Part shown: piece after piece, positions 23,268-37,172 of the stretch
Layout of the letters: every line of letters starts with the position of its first letter
Numbering within the stretch: the first letter of the stretch is position 1
Source: Lycocorax pyrrhopterus obiensis
Taxonomy: Eukaryota; Chordata; Aves; Passeriformes; Paradisaeidae
NCBI GenBank assembly: GCA_014706295.1
Contig: JACSVZ010000014.1
Span: 72,382,186 to 72,446,185, forward strand
Length of the DNA stretch: 64,000 nucleotides
Direction of reading: 5' to 3'
Notes under the pieces: generated by a model
Told to the model about the DNA's origin: nothing
The model's input: only the letters and a program-made list of their open reading frames with translations
The model's database searches: none
Translations under genes and position numbers: made by a program

Positions 23268-24258
23268 ATTCCCAGTCCTGATTGTCAGTAAATTATGGTG
23301 TAGATTTTTTTTCTCTTTTGTTTGTTTTGGTTTTTTTTCCAAATGCAATTTTGAGTGAATGATTATGACATTGCGTTTCAACAAGCAGCAATCATCGCTT
23401 TTCTGGGTACATGGCAAAGGTTGCAAATAAGGTACATTATATTGAATTTACAAATCTTTTCACAGACAAACTTGCACATGGGGGCTTTCTAAACAATGTT
23501 TGCCATTTCTTTAAAATTAGATTGGAAAAAAAATCATCAAAATGAAGTTTTCTTCTGGTAGGAGTCATGTTGTGGGTAGTATTAGCGAGATAATAAAATG
23601 TAAGTAGCTCTTTTACAGTGCTGTTAAATGAGTAAACTCTAGACATCAGGTCAAACGATTTTGCTATTCAGAGATATTTAAAGTTTTAGTAATTACAATC
23701 CTAACAGACCTCCGTGCTGAAATTTCATGCATCCTAGCATGTGGTGTGCTTGGGAAAAGGAAAATTCAGTCAGAAGAGCTTTTTGAAATCATCTTGAAGT
23801 GGATATGCTACAGAGGCACTGAGTGGAAAAGGAATAGTTGGTTTGGTAGCTGCTAACTGCTGGCCCAGATATTCACATTTCAGAAAGTCACCCGGAGCCA
23901 TAGCAAAGATCTCCTCAGCCTGCTAACTTGACATGTAGTGATCATTCAGGGACATTGTACGTGTCACTCTGTGCATGATAGGCATGTTTGATTAATACCT
24001 ATTTCCTCACTGGTGCAAAAGCTAGAATGCCTGTTATCTTTAACAGGAGAGCAAGATTTAGCTTCACTGTCTCCTGTCTTCTCTCACATTAAAAAATAAT
24101 GCTGTGATTAATGAGTAGTGACACGCTTCATATTTTTTCTTGTTCGTAAAAATCTGTGCTGGCAAGTTATCTGAAGTAAGTGAAGGGTGTATTTTACTGA
24201 GTTAGTGGAATATAAAGGGCTGTGTGAGGCATTTTATTTCTTTAATGAATGCTTATAA

Positions 24259-24531
<273 letters not shown>

Positions 24532-27324
24532 TAATATCGGATCTGGTTTTCTGAAGTATATCAGACTTTGGCCTTTACATTATGAGCAAGCTAATGCCAC
24601 TGAATGCTGCTGCTGCTGCCTTCAGAAAATGACCTGACTACCCACCTACTGGACACAACAGTCCATGATTTGCTATGCATGTTTTAGACCATGGCAAGGA
24701 CAGGGTAAACACATTTTGCATGGATGTAATGCAAAAGCATATTGGAAATAGTGGGGATGTCTTCGTATCTCAGTGGTGTTTGTGGGTTTGCTTTGATTAG
24801 TGCTAAAAAAGGGGGAAAGAATAACTGAAATTTGTGAATAAATATATCTTCTAGATCTTTCTTTACCTATGTCTTTATAAATAGTGAAGAAATGTTTTGA
24901 ATCACAGCATCCGAGTTCAAGGGCAGAACCTCCAGATTTACATCAGATGCACAAATGTCTTTTAAATACATTTAAATACAGATGTACAGATGTATTTTAA
25001 ACCCTGTTTAAAATATGGTTTCTGTATCTCTTTCTAATCATTATCATTTATTTGGAGAGTATTTCCTATTTTCAGGTCAGATTGGGAACACCAAGTCAGG
25101 ATCCTTGTCTTAGAGTGCGTAGTTAGAGAACTGACAATTAACCATAGGGGAAAAGAAATTTTGGGTGTGCTGGAGCACAGTTAAATGTCTTCACAGTAGC
25201 TGGTGTGGGCCTGTGTTTTGAACTTGTGCTGGAACCATCATTGATAATTCAGGGATGTTTTAGTTACTGCTGGGTAGTGCTTACACAGAGTCAGGAGCTT
25301 TTCTGCTTCTCACCCCACCCCACCAGCACTCAAAACCAATTAGTGAGGGATATTCATCTGCTGGTGACTGAGCAGGTTGTGTGCTGACCTATGAGTATAA
25401 TCTGCATTGTCTGTCACTTAAATAGCAGCTGGGTTTTTTTCACATGCAAAGCTCATTTAAAACAAGTGTTTGCCTGAGGAGAAGCTCACGAGAGAAATTT
25501 TGGGGTTTCTATTTTGTGCACAAATGGTTCTCAAACCAAGGGCAGCACGGTTCTTAAAATCTTACACTGTTGATGCATTTGGAAGCCAGTTGTTACTCAG
25601 AAGGTAAAAAACTCAAGTAAAAAGTCAAGAATCCATTTCCACTCATACGTAAAAATTAGTTCAGTCATTCAGATCAGAGTGAATAAGCACTGAATGCAGC
25701 CTACCTGAATTAATTGGTCCATTTAGATACTTGTCTGTAATTTGAAGTGTCAGGGACCAGTACAGTCCAGCTCAGCTAACAACTTCATGTCTGTAATGTC
25801 CCTCAAATACTCCGTGGAAAGTGCCTCCAAAGACTGGAATATGGATATTCAATTTCATTAGCTTTGGTCACACTCTCAGCTAATTGCGTCGGTAACGTGG
25901 GCAATTCCACTGACTTAATCCTGTGAAAATATACACCCACCTCCTCCACTGGGAGCATGGAGATGAGTGGTTGATGTCCAGCCACGTGGATGAGCTCATG
26001 TGAAAACACCCTCACATGGACGCAGGGATGCTCCATCACGGGACCAGTCACGTGGCACACAACACTTCTTCCATCAAGGAGGTGAACTTCGTTAGAGAAG
26101 TAAATAATACCACAGGTTTTCATCAGGCAAAACACGTTGCTGAGCGCTAGCTGCCTGTGAAATACCATCTTTTGTCACCTAATTAATGAGCAAAGAACAT
26201 ACAGCTGGTGCATCACAGAGTGATTCATCACAGTTGTTTTCTGGGTCCACAGCATCCTTTTAAAAATATTGAGGCATGTAGCTGTTAGCTAATGATCCTG
26301 ATAATCAGCAAAGTGGGTTTTTATCAACTTCATAACAAGGTAAAGGTCTCTCACAGCTGGCCCAGGCTCACTAAGGGGCAACCACAACCCTAGAAGGCAG
26401 CTGAAGCGATTTGAGAGAAGACAAGCTTGTGTGAACAGTTACTCTTTGGGGGAGAATGAAATTCAGTCCTTTTCAGATAATCTGATTTAAGATGGGATGA
26501 TAAATCAGATACCCTATCCAGGTGTTCAGAGGGTCTCTGGGGATGGGAGCTGTGAGAGGCAGCCACGGAGCTCTCTGCAGTCAGGGAGAACTGTGGGACT
26601 TTCAGTGGTGGAGTTAATTTAACACTCTTATACAATACCACCTTAGCTCGATTCACAGCATTCCTTTGATACAAATTCCTCTGCTTCATGAAGTTTAGCA
26701 ATTCAATTCTGAACTCACTGTAAATCAAGTAAGAAATCTGTCGAATTTATCATAAAGAGAGAAATTAAAATGACCTCACTGCAAGGCAAGGCACATCTCT
26801 TCTTCTACACTGTCAAGAATTCCAAAAACCACCTTATGGTTCTCTTGCACAAGGCTTTTTATCTTGGATTTCTTTCATGTCTAATATTCTGTTGCCAAAT
26901 CAATTAGCCAGGTGATTGATTTTGCAGTCAAGATACATTCTTAAAGCTCATATTTTATCATTCATATCAACAAACACCCTGTCAGTATTTCTGAGATTTG
27001 TTGACCTTTTACCCATGTAAATAATTAATATGTAAACTACAAAAGAGATCATTAGCAATTTTACTGACTGTATATTCTCGATTTATCGCAAAGCTGATGT
27101 TAATTGGCTGTGGTTGCCTGAAAACATCCTGATTACCCAGTGGCAAAAAAAAAAGAATTTCCCATTTCAAAGCTCATAAAGTAACCAAAAACAGGAAGGT
27201 CTGCCTCACGTAGAGACCTGGACAGGTTTTGTGTTGAAATCCATGGACAATTTATTCTTTAAATATTCCTCCACTATTTAAGAGGCATTTATTTATCTGA
27301 TTGGAATGAAGATTCATCTCAAGG

Positions 27325-27516
27325 GCCCTCCTGGAGCCAAGCTGGTAGGGCTGGGGGTGTTCACCTGGAGAAGAGAAGGCTCCAGGGAGACCTCAGAGCC
27401 CTTTCCTGTGCCTGAACAGGCTCCAGGAGAGCTGGAGAAGCCCCCCATGGCTGGGGGGTTGGAAGTAGATGATCTTTAAAGTTCCTTAAAAACCCAAGCC
27501 AGTCTGTGATTCTATA
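27325..27516 (+). mobile_element. CR1 LINE with internal deletion, + orientation
   Basis: Starts in GGGCTGGGGGTGTTCACCTG GAGAAGAGAAGGCTCCAGGG (two adjoining blocks), then skips most of the usual body after CCAGGAGAGCTGGAGAAG and resumes at CATGGCTGGGGGGTTGGAAG, ending CCAGTCTGTGATTCTATA. The internal loss joins two distant parts of the family consensus. Confidence 0.85.
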
Positions 27517-28210
27517 TTGAAACAGCCTATAACAAGTAAAAATGCATGGAAATACCCCAAAAGCTGAAACGGATAGCTTTTTCACAAAAAGAAAAACAGA
27601 AAAAAAGAAACAGAAAAAAAAAGAAAAAGAAAAAAAAATCCAGAACTTTGAGAGACATATACAGTATGCATTATTGTGATTATCAGGTAGAGACTGCCTA
27701 CTGGAAAAAGTAGGAAATTGAGGCATTAGTCACAATATATATTACTGGCTGCCACTCAACTAGCTGAAATGACAGAGATCCAACCAGGAAAATTCAAGTT
27801 TGAAGCAATAAAGGGTTCAGATTTAAGGGTTTGATTTGCATGTGGGTTTATATTCTGAGGATCATTAACTCTGCCAGACATAACTGGAATCATTGCACTC
27901 CAAGAATAAGGGTTATTAATCAAACACATTTAATAACATAAGCAAGCCCTTCCCGGGGTTTTACTGAGTTCTCTGCTTTCTCCCTCCACGTCATGGAAGG
28001 CCTGTGATATTCACATCTTCTACAAAAATGTGTTGGGAAACCGCACAGGTGAGGCCCTGTGGCAGAGCAGATTTCCATTGTACCTTGAAGCACCATCCCA
28101 GCTATCCATGGGATAGTGGCTTTTACCTGTGGTGCCACAGCTGGAAAGGCCAGTGGCCGCATGTTGCTGGCCAGCTGACGTGAGGCATAATCTCTACCAG
28201 CAAATTCCGG

Positions 28211-28950
28211 TACAGAATCATGAATCTCCTGAGCTGGAAGGGACCCACAAGAATTATCAAATCCAAACCCTGTCCCTGCACAGACACCCCAACATCCCCA
28301 CCCTGGGCATCCCTGGCAGCGCTGTCCAAACGCTCCTGGAGCTCTGGCAGCCTCGGGGCCGTGCCCATTCCCTGGGGAGCCTGGGCAGTGCCCAGCACCC
28401 TCTGGGGGAAAAACCTTTCCCTGATCTCCAACCTAAACCTCCCCTGACACAGCTCCAGTTGTTCCCTGGGTCCTGTCCCTGTCCCAGGGAGCAGAGATCA
28501 GAGCTGCCCCTCCTCCTCCTCTGATGGGGAAGCTGTAGCTGTGATGAGTCCCCCCTCGGTCTCCTCCTCTCCAGCTGAACACACCAAGTGCCCTCAGCCG
28601 CTCCTCACGCAGCCCCTCCACACCATTGACCGTCCTCATTGCCCTTCTTTGGACCCTCTCTAACAGTTTGATGTCTTTTTGACACTGTGATGCCCAGAAC
28701 TGCACACAACGTTCCAGGCGAGGCCTCCCCAGCCCAGCCCAGAGCAGGACGATCCCTCCCTGGCCCGGCCGGCCATGCTGGGCCTGCTGCCCCCAGGACA
28801 GGGATGTCCCTCCTGGCTCCCGGGCACTGCTGGCTCATGTCCAACTTGCCACTGACCAGGACCCCCAGGAGGTCCCTTCCCAGCCTCTCATTCCCCAGCC
28901 TGTCCATACAGCCAGGGTTACCTCATCCCAGGTGCAGAATCTCAGTGACT
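28211..28950 (-). mobile_element. CR1 LINE, about 740-bp 3' part, - orientation
   Basis: Read on the + strand it begins with the complement of the tail (ACAGAATCATGAATCTCCTG, GCTGGAAGGGACCCACAAG), then GCATCCCTGGCAGCGCTGTC, CTGATCTCCAACCTAAACCT, TCTCCTCCTCTCCAGCTGAA and CACTGCTGGCTCATGTCCAA, to CATACAGCCAGGGTTACC. Minus-strand frames in it show a CR1 ORF2 remnant ([20 protein letters not shown], typical of the family's C-terminal region) interrupted by frameshifts. It is 5'-truncated and inactive. Confidence 0.95.
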
Positions 28951-31900
28951 TCTCCAGCTACCAGGAAGAAATTTCTGTGAGGAGGGTACAGAATGTGGCC
29001 TGGATTTCGTGTGTTACAATGAACAAGCGCTCTTGTTAAACCATTCCTGGCTGCGGTTGGGCGGTAGGGCACTCCAGAAACCATTCCCCACAGATGGTTT
29101 TCATGCAGCTGCCTTGTTTTGAGGACTAAAACACATTTTTTCCTTGCACAAATGCAGGTTGGTCCAAGCCAGCCGTCCCAAGAGCCAAGTGCGCAAATTT
29201 AATGTAACACTGTGCATGCAGTTGTATTACACCAGATTTTCATCCCTTGCTCCCTCTGACACACCCAAACTATGGTTTCTCCTTTGGAGAAAAATATCTG
29301 TTTGGGGTGTTCTAAACTTAAACCAGTGTAAGGTTTGAGGGGGAGAGGAAGTTAATTTTCATCAAAATTAGCTCCGTGAGTAGTTTTAACAAATTATACT
29401 ATCAACAAGATATTTAATGATGTAGTAATAAACTGTATAGTACACTAGCCAGTTTCAAGTGTAAGTATGTCCCTGTACCTCTAAGCATTGTGGAGCTGAA
29501 GTCTGAAAACTGTTCCTGTGTTTGACCAGTGGCTTAGATAAGGAAGGAAAGAGGTAGGATGTATCCTTGTTCACTTTTGAAGCTTCTAGACTTTGACTTA
29601 ATTAAAACGTGAAAGAAAGTGGGTGATTTGAAAGACATCTAAGAGAGATCACCAATAAAGGATATAAAAGCAAACAGCCACTGAAGGTTATTGGAAGAAG
29701 AGTCAGTAAAATGTTCCTAAAATAGGAGCTGTGTGAGCGGCTCCATTCACAGAAGTCTGGGGACACTTGTGTGAACTACCTGGAAAAAGGAAATGCTCTG
29801 ATGAGGTGACAAATGATGGGTTCATCAGTTGAAAACAGAGGAAATTCTGCTGATGGATCATCTTACGACAAATGCTTGGTGAGGTTGGACAACAGTGACA
29901 CCAATTTTGGGGCAATTGGAAGGAGGTGTTTGTTTTCCTTGAAGTCCAAATAAATTGGTTAAAGCAGTAGGTGACTGAGCTGAGGCTTGCCCCCTTGAAG
30001 ATTTTATTTGATTCAGTAAAAGCCAGAGATTGCCTTAAAGTCCCAGGCAGGAAATATAATATCCCCACCAATTTTGTTTCACTCTTCTTAGAATTCGCTT
30101 GTATAGCATTGTTTATTCTTTTTATTCATACGCACTTTAAATAGCTTTTTCTTCCTTGTTGAATTACTGATCTTAACAATTTCCTCATACACAGCATTGA
30201 GTTTCGAAGTCTAATTTTGCTGTATATTGAAAAAGAAAAAAATATCCCTTTTCAATTTCAAACCTGCTGTCTTTCAGCATCTTTAAATGTTTCATTCTTT
30301 GTCTATTATAAGACTGGAAGAAAAGCAGACTTTGAATGCCTTCTGTGCACCACTTGTTATTTTGCAGACATTTGTTATGCATCCTCTTACTTTTCCTGTG
30401 CAGCCAGTTAAAATCATTGCCTTTTCTGTGCAATGTGATGGTTTTTCTTGTACTTTTAAATCGTTTCTCAGTGGCGTTCTCAAAACCTCCTTTGTGCAGT
30501 GGTGCATTTTACTGCAACAGTGACCTATCCTAAAGAGAAAGTGGTAAGGTTTATTTGTCAGAAGATCTGTACAACACTTTCTGGATTCTTTATGCAGCAT
30601 TTTGTGGTTAAGTTTCCTCCTGATTTTTTCTTTTTTTTTTTTTTTTCCTGTTTTAAACAGAATTGTGTATGGAGCTGAGGCTTTTCTTAAGCAGCCCTTG
30701 GTGATGGCTAAGTTTCTTTCATAAGGTGTTGTAGTGGGAGGAAATAGATCTTCCTGATTGCTTTGGGGTTTTATGGCAATATTGAACAGAAGGGCTGGGT
30801 TCCTTCCAACCTCTGCACTGACTGAATTACATAATGAATGGTGCTTTTAAGAAGATGTGTGTTTCTATGGTGTAAAAGTCACTTAGGTTGTCAATAGCCA
30901 TTATAAACTTTTTTTGTAGGCGGGTAAACCTGTCTTCCCCTAATTAGTGTCTTTCTTAAGGATTAGTTTGGGGTTTTTGGGTTTTTTTGTTTTGGTTTTT
31001 TTTATAGTGGAAAGAAATTAATGTTCCAAAAATGCAGGAATTGATGTTTGATTGCAAAAAAAGATTAAATTTGTTCATGTTCTACATTAAAAAAGATAGC
31101 ATATGGAGATGTTTTAAACAAGTTTCTCTTTATATTTTAGTTAATAATAAAAAGTACTGAATGAAAGGAGTTCACTCTAAATTCAAGATTAGTTATCCCA
31201 TTGTATGTCTACATCATACATTCCTCTTTTTATAACAAAAATATTATAATAAAATGTCTGAGGGTGCACTGAGAATGTCTGAGAGTCACAGGGAAGAGTT
31301 GATGAAGCACAGTAGAGAGATGTATTCTTTGAAGAAGAACACATGAAAACTTTGCCTGGACAAAGTACCTATTTTGCGCTTTTTTTTTTTTTTCCACTTT
31401 TTGTGCTCATTTTGGTAAACACAGCAACTTAGAAGTCCCTTTCAGCCACTGTGACAGTTTAGGATGAACACAGCCACCTGAAGTTTTGAAAGAACTGTTT
31501 TTAGTCTTTGCTGCACCAGCAGATTTCTTACAGATACACCAGCACATTCCTGTGAGGAAGATAATGAAGAGAAACGAAATCTTGAAATGAAATCTGACTG
31601 TTTAATGAAACAACACTTATCACTTAGAATTTTGTCACACAGGGGTGTGGTCTGATCCACCCATATAGGAAGCAGCTGTTAGGAAAAAAAACAAGAGGAT
31701 GAATTTGGTAATTCAGATATTTTTCTTGGTTTTATTGCTCTGCTCTTGTATGAAATACTGTGCTCAGCCATCTGTATGTGTAGGTGTGTCAGGGATGCAG
31801 AATTAAAATATTGTGTTTGTGTTAGGAACTCATGCTGGCACACGGCTGTGCAGTGCCCTATTAATATATAAAATACAGGTATTGCTCGTTGAACTAGCTG

Positions 31901-33135
31901 AAAGTTTTGTGAGTGGCTTTATTGTTTGGAAATTGAACAATTTGCATGGAAATTTTCCTGAAAAATGAAAGAAGGAAAACGAATATAGACACCAGGGCTT
32001 GTTTTTGTGCTATAGACCCAATGAGAAGTTTGAAGAAGCCAAAGAACTTCTTAGAAGGAAGATCCAGGAGTGCACTCAGTAGTCTAGCTACTCTTTTGAA
32101 ATTATAAGCAGTATTTTTTCATGTGGATACACTTTTGAGAGCAAGCATTGTACAGAGGGAGAGAAGGATATTGCATCAGACTCATTACCTGTGTAAGCAA
32201 AACTTGAAAAATCAGTACTTGTGCTTGAAGCTCAGTATGATGATAAAATGGTCTAATGGCAGAAACCAGCCTGCATTACAAATTAATCCCTTCGTATCCA
32301 TAAAATATCTCAAGCAAAACCCACAGTGCTGTCACATATGAATACCCAGGATATTCATGTAGTTTGCATTTTTCTGCTGTCTCAAATAACATACAGTTAT
32401 TTCTGTAGGTCATCCGGCTGAGTGTTTTAGTTTGAGTCAGGAGTGTATTTTTAAAGAAAATCTCTTGATCATCTCTAATTACCACGCTTTGATTCGTGTG
32501 ACAGCAGGCTGAGAGCACAAGAGCTGGATCCCTTTGAGATTAAAATAACCCAAAAGAAAATAGTCCAGTAGTCTACAATTCCTAGAATTTTACATACTAG
32601 GAATTGGCTTAAAACGTTCCAATGGTTAATTGGAAATTCAGTCCACCCAACAGACAAAACATCCCTGAGACCTGTGTAGGGATGTGCAGATGTGTCTTCA
32701 GCTCTAATGGTTTCAATCTGCACCTACAATTCTGTAAGACCGTGCTATGCAGACATAACCTGTCTGTACCAACGTTTTTCTCAAAATACATAGAGAACTG
32801 TTACTAGAATCTTGTTTGTTTTCCTTTTCTTATGCTAAATGACTGATACCATAGGATGCACGTGGCTTTCTGTCAATCGTGCTTTGGTTTGGAATTTGTT
32901 TAGTCCTCTGGTGTCATGGTGCGATTCTGCTAAAAATGGTGATGCCCATCTTCACTGAAAGTTTATCCCCATCAGACTTTTGCTTGAATCAGCTCACCAG
33001 GATTGTCTGGAAGTGCACAAACTAACTGTGATAAGGGATTTTCAGGGGGATCAGGTCATGGGTTGTGGCCAGTGCTAGGTCCCAGGGAAGTGAGGAGACA
33101 GGAACATCCAGAGGGACATGAATGGCATTAATTGT

Positions 33136-33288
33136 GGATGCCCCCTTCCTGGAAGTGTTCAACACCAGGTTGGACAGGTCTTGGAGCAGCCTGGGATAGT
33201 GGAAGGTATCCTGCCTGCCCATGGCAGGGGTTTGGAACTAGATAATCTTTAACATCCCTTCTAACCCAAACCATTCTGGGATTCTATA
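33136..33288 (+). mobile_element. CR1 LINE, short 3' end, + orientation
   Basis: Contains CTTCCTGGAAGTGTTCAACA, CCAGGTTGGACAGGTCTTGG, GAGCAGCCTGGGATAGTGGA and CCATGGCAGGGGTTTGGAAC, ending CATTCTGGGATTCTATAAA. Clear CR1 tail; the first 100 nt upstream are not recognisable. Confidence 0.92.
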
Positions 33289-36200
33289 AATGTCTACATT
33301 TCCAATAAATCCAGTTCAGGAATTACATTCAGGAATTGCCCCCTTACAGCAAAGCATCAGCAGGGAATTGACGTTCCCTGGTCCAGATGTGTATGCATTG
33401 CAACATAAAAGAGTATTTAAATTCTTATTTACCTGCAAGTAATAGGTAAGCCTTGTAATCTTGTCAGATCTCATTTTGCCCTCCCCACAAGTCAGGTGGC
33501 ATCTGGCTCTGAAAATATATTCTGTGTGATCCTTTCACGTACCTAGCAGAGCTGTTTATGCATACAGTCATTACTCTCATGTAGTTTTTACAGTTTACTT
33601 AAAAGCAACAGTCTTTTCCATGCCAGCATTGGTAGAGAGAAATTTATCTGCTCCCTTCTCACCCTATTTTCTTTATCACTTAATATTTAAGAGAACTTAG
33701 CAATAATGCTGCAGCAGACATACACCAAAATTAGGAAATGAGTGGAAGGTGAAAGAGCCTTTGCCCAAATCTAAAATTAAGTGTTTACAATGCTTATTTC
33801 TGATTTCATTATGTCAGTTCTCCTAACAGAGAGACAACCTCCTCCCATTTCTCAGCAAAAGTAGAGAATTTTACAGGAATTTTAGCACCCACACCCCTAT
33901 GTTATGGTACAGATTTTGTGTATATACTGGAAGACAATTCCTTAGCTGCTAGACATGGTTGTGGAACATGCAAGACCTGTTTGGATAGGTCTGATTTGAT
34001 GTGATCATTGAGCAAAGGTGGCATTGCCTGGGTCAGCTGCCATAAATACCAGCTCCAGCTCTAAGAGATGTTCTTAGTGCAGGGCATAACACCCTCTGTG
34101 AGTCAGGAAAACCAAGCAGGGTTCAGGCACCCTGAGATAGTAGAACTGTCAGGAAGGAGGAGACAAATGCCGTGGCAATAAATATTTTTCTTTCTGAGCC
34201 AGACAGTCCTTGGTGATGTGGTGGAACTGGTGGACATTTTATGGGAAGGCAGATGTGGTCTTCCTTGTCACCTTTGCAGAGGAGACAAGGAAATTACCAC
34301 AGTCCAAAAGGCAGAATTGGTGGTAAGTTTTTCCTTCCTTGGTGACATTGACCAACTTGCAGTTGGTCGTTAAACACAAGATCCATTAGCAGTAAAACAT
34401 GCATATATTTATGAGCAACCAAGATTGTGTATATGAAAATTATCAGCAAAGAGTAGAAATTACCTCTATGTAGCACATATATGTGCACTTATGCAAGTCC
34501 CTTGGACAATTTTTTTTTAATTGTTTAAATGAGATTTCTATGGGTTGGCCATAAATGAATACACTTCACCCTGTGTATATCAAATTAAGACACACGAAAA
34601 AAAATACAATCATCTGGCTTTGTCATTTTAGAACATCCATCATTGTATCTTCCAGGACTTGTTTGTCGAACAACATTTTAAAAAACGTGTGCCATAGCCA
34701 TGCTCATGTAAAAACAACATAACCATACTCACACTCTATTCTGAAATGCATAAACAACTGCATTTTGAAGTGACACGGTTATTTCAAGAGGTATGAAGGA
34801 AAATAATGCTAATTTACTGATTTGGTTTCAAACTCATTGTAAAAATAGTTCAACTTGTTGCCACGTGCCCACCTACACTCTTTTAGCATATCATCCATTT
34901 GGCCCAATGCTGCATAATTTAAGCTACTCCTGAAGCTGAGATTTTTGGAGCATTGCTTGTAGTGAAAAATGATTCACCAGTTGATTCACTTTTTAATAAG
35001 ATTTTTTTTCCCCAACTACAGTTTAAATGATTTGTCAAATGCTTGTTATATAAATAGCCAATTATTTTAATAAGGTTCATTGGTAACGCTAGGAACAGTT
35101 GCCCCAAAGATGTACTTCTACAGTGCAAAATTAAATGGTAAGTTACTTAATGGGACAAAGGTTTTCATGCCAGTATTCATTAAAAGTAATTAAAAATGAA
35201 AAATCTGCTCCAATACATATTAAAACTTTTAAAGTAACAATTCCTTTAAAACTAATAAGGAACATCCTGGCTAGGCTATTGCAAAGTCGCGTTAGATTAA
35301 ATTTACCTCAGATGAAAAGCCATTAAATAGGCATTTGAACAGGTAAATAGAAGATCAGAAAATACTGACTAGTCCAGTGTTGGAAGTATGACTCCACAGA
35401 GAACATTGTAATCACTTTTTAGTGGCTATAAGGAAAAGATAAGTATTTTGCAAAGCGGAGAGTAGGTACCTATGCAGAGTATAATTTCACTGCATGATCT
35501 ATTTTATGAGAGTTTTCAAAAATGAAATACGGATGAAAAAGTATCTAAAATACAAAAAAAAAATCTTGTGAACAACACGAGATACATAATTATTGTGGCA
35601 AAGATCCTTGCAGAGCGCTATCTTATTTAAAGTCCTTTGAAGCAGACAATTTAAAGTGAAAAAGTGTTCTGCAAAATACTTGATTGTGTCTTTTTCTTGA
35701 TTTTTTTTTTAAATTATTACTTTTCTAGTGTTCTACATTTAATCCTAGCATTCTGAAACCTATGGTTACAGTTTCTACTGTATGGAAATGGAGTCACTTC
35801 AAAACTTTAATTTCAATTTTAGTTTTTTCTTTAAGTGAGGGCAGCATAGGGGAAGTTCCACTATAGTACACAAATAAAGGTAGGGAAACGCTATAGACAA
35901 TAAATCTATTTTAAGCTGGATTTATAAATACATGCCACTACTCATTTCACTGGTACTACAACAGAATAACTATAGCTAGAATATTGAACAGATGTGTAAA
36001 TTATAGGTGGAAAAGATGACAAATAAACTGGTGGACAAAGAAATTAGTCACCATAATAAATGCTGGTTTGTCCAAATCAACAATTTTACTTACCACACCA
36101 AATTTAAGAAGGTATCAATTAAAATAAACCTTAAAAATAGTTTTTACTTTTCAGTTTCTCAGAGCCTGGATTTTTTACAAATCATAGTGAAGAGAATCAT

Positions 36201-36681
36201 GCTACATGTTCCAATTTTTCTTGAAACAAGTTGACCTAGATATATTTTAGTACCAATAGGATGGGAAACAACACTGGTTTGTCACCAGGTAGCATGAAAT
36301 ATTTTCCTGTCTTTATGTTTCAAGAAGGCTAATTAGAGAAGTATACTGAAAAACATGTAAATTAGAATTTCTAAAAAAGCCTAGGAGGAGACAAAATTGC
36401 TTTGAAAAAAGAATGTAAGAATACTTAAGATGTAGTTTCTGAAGGAATTTTTGACAGGAACAATTAAATTTTGCCCAAAATTGTCTTCGTTATATGTTTA
36501 GTTGTTAAGGTGTGTTACTGGTTACAAGGGTGTCTCAAACATTCATGCATTATCAATCAAAAACCTCTGATTTATGTCCACATATTATTTTTATTTCCAT
36601 GGCTTTTTTAGAAATCTTCTTTTGAGTTTAGAACACAACTTTAGTAACTCTCTTACCTGACTTACTGTCTTCCAAAAGAGT

Positions 36682-37172
36682 TACAGAATGGTTCGGGCTG
36701 GAAGGGACCTTAAAGCCCATCCAGTGCCACCCCTGCCATGGGCAGGGACACCTCCCACTACCCCAGGCTGCTCCAAGCCCCAATGTCCAGCCTGGCCTTG
36801 GGCACTGCCAGGGATCCAGGGGCAGCCACAGCTGCTCTGGGCACCCTGTGCCAGGGCCTGCCCACCCTCCCAGGGAACAATTCCTTCCCAATATCCCATC
36901 CATCCCTGCCCTCTGGCACTGGGAAGCCATTCCCTGAGTCCTGTCCCTCCAGCCCTTGGCAATTGTCTCTCTCCATCTTTCCTGCAGCTCCTTCAGGCCC
37001 TGCAAGGCCACAGTGAGGTCACCCCAGAGCTTCTCCTCTCCAGGCTGAACAATCCCAGCTCTCCCAGCCTTTCCTCCCAGCAGAGCTGCTCCATCCCTCT
37101 GACCATCCTGGTGCCTCCCCTGGCCTGGCTCCAGCAGCTCCAGGCCCTCCCTGTGCTGCGAAAGGGCTGGAG
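36682..37172 (-). mobile_element. CR1 LINE, about 490-bp 3' part, - orientation
   Basis: On the + strand it opens with TACAGAATGGTTCGGGCTGG AAGGGACCTTAAAGCCCATC (two adjoining blocks) and continues through CCATGGGCAGGGACACCTCC, CAGGGATCCAGGGGCAGCCA, CTCTCCATCTTTCCTGCAGC and TCTCCTCTCCAGGCTGAACA to about GAAAGGGCTGG. It is the best-preserved copy of its subtype here and shares its tail block with the copy at 7471. The long plus-strand open frame across it is a by-product of composition. Confidence 0.95.

Noticed and set aside
22504..23358. 284-codon plus-strand open frame
   Set aside because: It lies across a GC-rich CR1 3' end and is not in the CR1 ORF2 frame; the length is a by-product of few stop codons in GC-rich repeat sequence.
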